The translations under genes and the position numbers were made by a program. This document shows positions 8,172-9,667 of a stretch of 9,667 bases of DNA, in pieces (within the stretch, counting starts at the first letter, position 1; each line of letters begins with the position of its first letter). This DNA is from Propionibacterium sp. (GTDB lineage: Bacteria > Actinomycetota > Actinomycetes > Propionibacteriales > Propionibacteriaceae): NCBI GenBank assembly GCA_022837595.1, contig JALHFX010000077.1:1-9667 (forward strand). The letters run 5' to 3'. The notes beneath the pieces were generated by a model. That model made no database searches and was not told the origin of the DNA. It worked only from the letters and a program-made list of their open reading frames with translations.

Positions 8172-9317
8172 TCATTCTCCCGCGACTTCGGCCTTGGTAA
8201 GGCTGAAGTCGATGGCCTTACCAAGGGCAGGTGACGGAGTGAGTTCGATAGGCTCCAACTCAAGTCCGACTCCTGCCGCTAGTGCGGCATCCAAGGCCGA
8301 GTTGTACAGCGCAATCGCTTCGTCCGCGTTCAAGCGGAACGATTTTGTGAGGCCCCCCCGCCCCACCCATTCGAGCTTCTCGTCTTCGACGACAAGCTCG
8401 CACCCACTGCGCAACCAAAGCCCCGGACCGCCGAAAGCCAGCCTGTCGCCCAAGAGGGCGTACGCTGCCAACAGGACCCGCGAGGCGAGTTGTTGCTCTG
8501 CGCTGGCAGAACCGAAACCGAGGCGAACCAGCGCGCCCAGGCTTAGCGTCGCCATGCGAGTTGCGCTCGTGATGGTTACGCCACCATGGGCAGGGTTTGG
8601 GGCGATATTGCCATGCCCAATCTCGCTGAGCTTTCCCTTAACGGTTTTCTCACCGCTGGCGGAGTAAGTCCACTCATCTCCTTCGCCCTTCCTGGAGCCA
8701 ACGAGGTTGAGTGGGTCCATGCGGCCCGCCTTGCGGGATCCTTCGATTGGGTCCCAGCCCACGATCTCGCTGGCATAGACACGAGGGAACTTGGCTTGGC
8801 GTCCCGTGCGGTGGCTGTTCCAGCTGCCGTAGACAAGGCTTCCAGGATCATGCTTCAGAACCGCAGCCGCATTATCGAGGTCTGCCGATTGAAGTGCTCT
8901 ACCCAACATGGTCTTGTCGAACTTGACGCCATCCAGGAGTGAGTCGCGCCAATAGGCATCGAACACGCGGTGGGGGGCATCCAGACCCGTGATCACTGCG
9001 TCTGCGGCGCCATGGTGAGTAAGCCGGAGCATCGGGACTCGAATGAATCCCGCAGCCCAGGCTTGGCGAAGCGCTGTCTCCGCGCGGTTGGCCTCGGAAG
9101 GAATCTGGTCAAGCAGCACGGCCTTCCGCTGCTCACCGTCGCGGACACGCTCTTCAAAGAGATAGGGAGAAGCGTCGTTGCCTGACATTGGAAAGGTCGG
9201 CGGGAACACCTTGCTGCCAGGGCCTCCGCCGGCCTGATACGTAACGTTGATACGCGCAAGCGCGAACTCCTCGCCCCGGACGTTGTCCTGCAGTTGCTCG
9301 AGCGTAAGAGATTCCAT
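8172..9317 (-). CDS. csb1: Csb1, Cas7 backbone subunit (GSU0053 family)
   Basis: Csb1 is the type I-G Cas7 protein, which polymerises along the crRNA to form the backbone of the surveillance complex. The 381-residue product shows family features: DQIPSEANRAETAL (70-83), PHRVFDAYWRDSL (115-127), SLVYGSWNSHR (160-170), FPRVYASEIVGWD (177-189), GHGNIAP (234-240) and a glycine-rich AHGGVTITSATR (243-254) typical of RAMP folds. The start at 9317 is supported by a strong GAGGAG six bases upstream; an in-frame start at 9374 would add 19 residues without a ribosome binding site and would overlap the likely promoter. It is the first gene of the operon and is followed by csb2 after 1 nt. It is therefore the gene most directly controlled by the regulatory region at 9318-9489. 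Confidence 0.95.
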   Translation of the reverse strand: MESLTLEQLQDNVRGEEFALARINVTYQAGGGPGSKVFPPTFPMSGNDASPYLFEERVRDGEQRKAVLLDQIPSEANRAETALRQAWAAGFIRVPMLRLTHHGAADAVITGLDAPHRVFDAYWRDSLLDGVKFDKTMLGRALQSADLDNAAAVLKHDPGSLVYGSWNSHRTGRQAKFPRVYASEIVGWDPIEGSRKAGRMDPLNLVGSRKGEGDEWTYSASGEKTVKGKLSEIGHGNIAPNPAHGGVTITSATRMATLSLGALVRLGFGSASAEQQLASRVLLAAYALLGDRLAFGGPGLWLRSGCELVVEDEKLEWVGRGGLTKSFRLNADEAIALYNSALDAALAAGVGLELEPIELTPSPALGKAIDFSLTKAEVAGE

Positions 9318-9323
9318 GATGTG

Positions 9324-9329
9324 CTCCTC
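9324..9329 (-). promoter_or_regulatory. Ribosome binding site of csb1
   Basis: GAGGAG on the minus strand lies six bases before the ATG at 9317. It fixes the csb1 start and is the strongest Shine-Dalgarno sequence in the operon. Confidence 0.85.
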
Positions 9330-9368
9330 GTTGAGTTGGTTGCCTGGTCGGATCGTAGTAGCGCGGTC

Positions 9369-9442
9369 TGACAATCATGATATGCCTTCGCCTGGGGTAC
9401 GCGTCAGACACATAGCGTTACGACCCAGCCAATTACCATCAA
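9369..9442 (-). promoter_or_regulatory. Candidate cas operon promoter
   Basis: The operon promoter must lie between csb1 and the upstream gene. The best -10 hexamer on the minus strand is TATCAT (9382-9377), five of six consensus bases, with CTGACG (9407-9402) upstream at a long 19-nt spacing; transcription would then start near 9370. A second candidate -35 element is TTGATG (9442-9437), but I see no good -10 at normal distance from it. Which one is used cannot be settled by eye. The proposed guide-RNA target (9442-9411) lies directly upstream of, or overlaps, these elements. Confidence 0.4.
9411..9442 (-). promoter_or_regulatory. Predicted target site of the CreR-like RNA
   Basis: Read on the minus strand, TTG at 9442-9440 is followed from 9439 by a sequence that matches the pseudo-spacer at 9490-9514 at positions 1-5, 7, 10, 11, 13-17, 19, 21-23 and 25. 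Mismatches are 6, 8, 9, 12, 18, 20 and 24; similarity stops after position 25. TTG fits the TTN PAM I recall for a Geobacter type I-G system. The mismatches at every sixth base agree with the known flipping-out of these bases in type I effectors. Partial pairing of this kind is expected to allow binding but not efficient cleavage, giving repression of the operon. Function is inferred. Confidence 0.7.
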
Positions 9443-9453
9443 TGATTCGGCGG

Positions 9454-9464
9454 TATTCTATAGT
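9454..9464 (+). promoter_or_regulatory. Candidate -10 region of the CreR-like RNA
   Basis: An AT-rich stretch on the plus strand contains two overlapping -10-like hexamers, TATTCT (9454-9459) and TATAGT (9459-9464). Transcription would start near 9466-9471, inside the degenerate repeat and just before its small hairpin. I see no clear -35; at normal spacing it would fall at about 9431-9441, which overlaps the PAM and seed of the predicted target, so one binding event could shut off both directions. Confidence 0.4.
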
Positions 9465-9529
9465 TGCTTGAGCCGGGCTCCATTGCGGCATGGTCAGCGG
9501 GTGGGTTGGAACCCGTGCTTTCCCGGTGC

Positions 9530-9563
9530 GTTTGGCCGGCGGCGAGAATGCCGCCGGCCAAAC
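9530..9563. terminator. Perfect 14-bp hairpin, likely terminator
   Basis: The arms 9530-9543 and 9550-9563 are perfectly complementary over 14 bp (GTTTGGCCGGCGGC and its reverse complement) around the loop GAGAAT. On the minus strand it begins five bases after the stop codon of the upstream gene, the usual place for a terminator. On the plus strand it closes the CreR-like unit. Neither side has a true T-run (the plus side has only CCTCTTC), as is common for hairpins in high-GC actinobacteria. It may work in both directions and insulate the cas operon. Confidence 0.75.
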
Positions 9564-9568
9564 CCTCT

Positions 9569-9667
9569 TCAGAACGCCCGAGCCGCCGCCAACTCAGCCG
9601 CCTCGTCGAACTCGGTATCGATATCAGGCGCCTTCGTCAGCAGCGACACCACGACCGCGACAATGAC
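9569..9667 (-). CDS. 3' end of an unidentified gene, possibly a membrane transporter
   Basis: The last 32 codons and the TGA (9571-9569) of an open frame run in from the right edge. The visible protein begins VIVAVVVSLLTKAP and ends in an acidic, alanine-rich tail, ELAAARAF. Third codon positions are mostly G or C, as expected for a real gene here, and a hairpin follows the stop. A hydrophobic strand ending in SLLTK-P before a short polar tail recalls the C terminus of sodium:solute symporters, but this is a weak impression from little sequence. It is probably not part of the CRISPR system and marks the upstream border of the locus. Confidence 0.65.
   Translation of the reverse strand, partial: VIVAVVVSLLTKAPDIDTEFDEAAELAAARAF

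Larger units (their letters stand above)
9454..9563 (+). ncRNA. CreR-like mini-CRISPR guide RNA (cas-regulating RNA)
   Basis: The unit has three parts. A degenerate first repeat (9454-9489) keeps the handle end of the array repeat: GGCTCCATTGCGG at 9476-9488 is an exact 13-base match to the transcribed strand, and only the final base differs (C for G). Its original stem is lost, but GAGC-CGG-GCTC (9470-9480) gives a short hairpin in its place. The pseudo-spacer starts at 9490 and resembles the cas promoter region. A second repeat may begin at 9518, where CTTTCCCGG resembles the repeat start CTTTTCCTG, followed by a strong hairpin (9530-9563). By analogy with CreR RNAs, which guide Cascade to repress cas genes, I infer autoregulation. 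Exact transcript ends are unknown; the 5' end may lie near 9470. Csb2 processing of such a degenerate repeat is unproven. Confidence 0.7.

Noticed and set aside
8171..8263. Longer csb2 start at 8263
   Set aside because: It overlaps the csb1 3' end by 92 nt, whereas the ATG at 8170 follows the csb1 stop by one base and begins with the family-like MAICLDLFLAADRYDA.
7996..8667. A 223-codon plus-strand frame opposite csb1 and csb2
   Set aside because: It is antisense to well-supported genes and has a low-complexity composition typical of shadow frames.
9415..9514. Reading the promoter and pseudo-spacer similarity as an ordinary inverted repeat for a protein regulator
   Set aside because: Possible, but it would not explain the adjoining crRNA handle, the start at spacer position 1, the TTG or the mismatches at 6, 12, 18 and 24.
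9498..9515. Small hairpin CGGGT/ACCCG inside the pseudo-spacer as a separate terminator
   Set aside because: The stem is only 5 bp with no T-run, and the strong hairpin at 9530-9563 is a better candidate.

Overview
The window carries a complete type I-G (formerly I-U) CRISPR-Cas locus, apparently from a high-GC actinobacterium. The lineage is inferred from codon use, from the gene order csb1-csb2-cas3-csb3-cas4/cas1-cas2 (which I recall from Bifidobacterium animalis) and from the shape of the CRISPR repeat. Genus cannot be read from the sequence.

Layout, left to right: a CRISPR array of 11 identical 36-nt repeats (8-772, continuing off the left edge); a 166-nt leader (773-938); then six minus-strand cas genes: cas2 (939-1223), a cas4-cas1 fusion (1227-2906), a short csb3/Csx17-like large-subunit gene (2903-3862), cas3 (3859-6768), csb2 = cas5-cas6 (6758-8170) and csb1 = cas7 (8172-9317). 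Neighbouring genes overlap by 4 to 11 nt or are 1 to 3 nt apart, so they look like one operon read from right to left, ending at the leader and array, which I also assign to the minus strand. Csb1, Csb2 and the Csb3-like protein should form the crRNA-guided surveillance complex, Cas3 the helicase-nuclease, and Cas4-Cas1 with Cas2 the PAM-selecting integrase.

The most interesting part is the roughly 250-nt region upstream of csb1 (9318-9568). On the plus strand, divergent from the operon, lies a solitary degenerate CRISPR repeat. Its last part (9476-9488) matches the crRNA-handle end of the array repeat over 13 consecutive bases. The sequence that follows, starting exactly where a spacer would start (9490), resembles the cas promoter region on the opposite strand (9439 down to 9415) at 18 of 25 positions. 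The first five positions all match, mismatches include 6, 12, 18 and 24 (the bases flipped out in type I effectors), and TTG sits where a PAM is expected. This is the architecture of a CreR-type guide RNA, a mini-CRISPR that directs the cell's own effector to repress cas transcription. A strong perfect hairpin (9530-9563) closes the unit and may also terminate the upstream gene.

The right edge (9569-9667) holds the last 32 codons of a minus-strand gene with a hydrophobic segment, possibly a membrane transporter.
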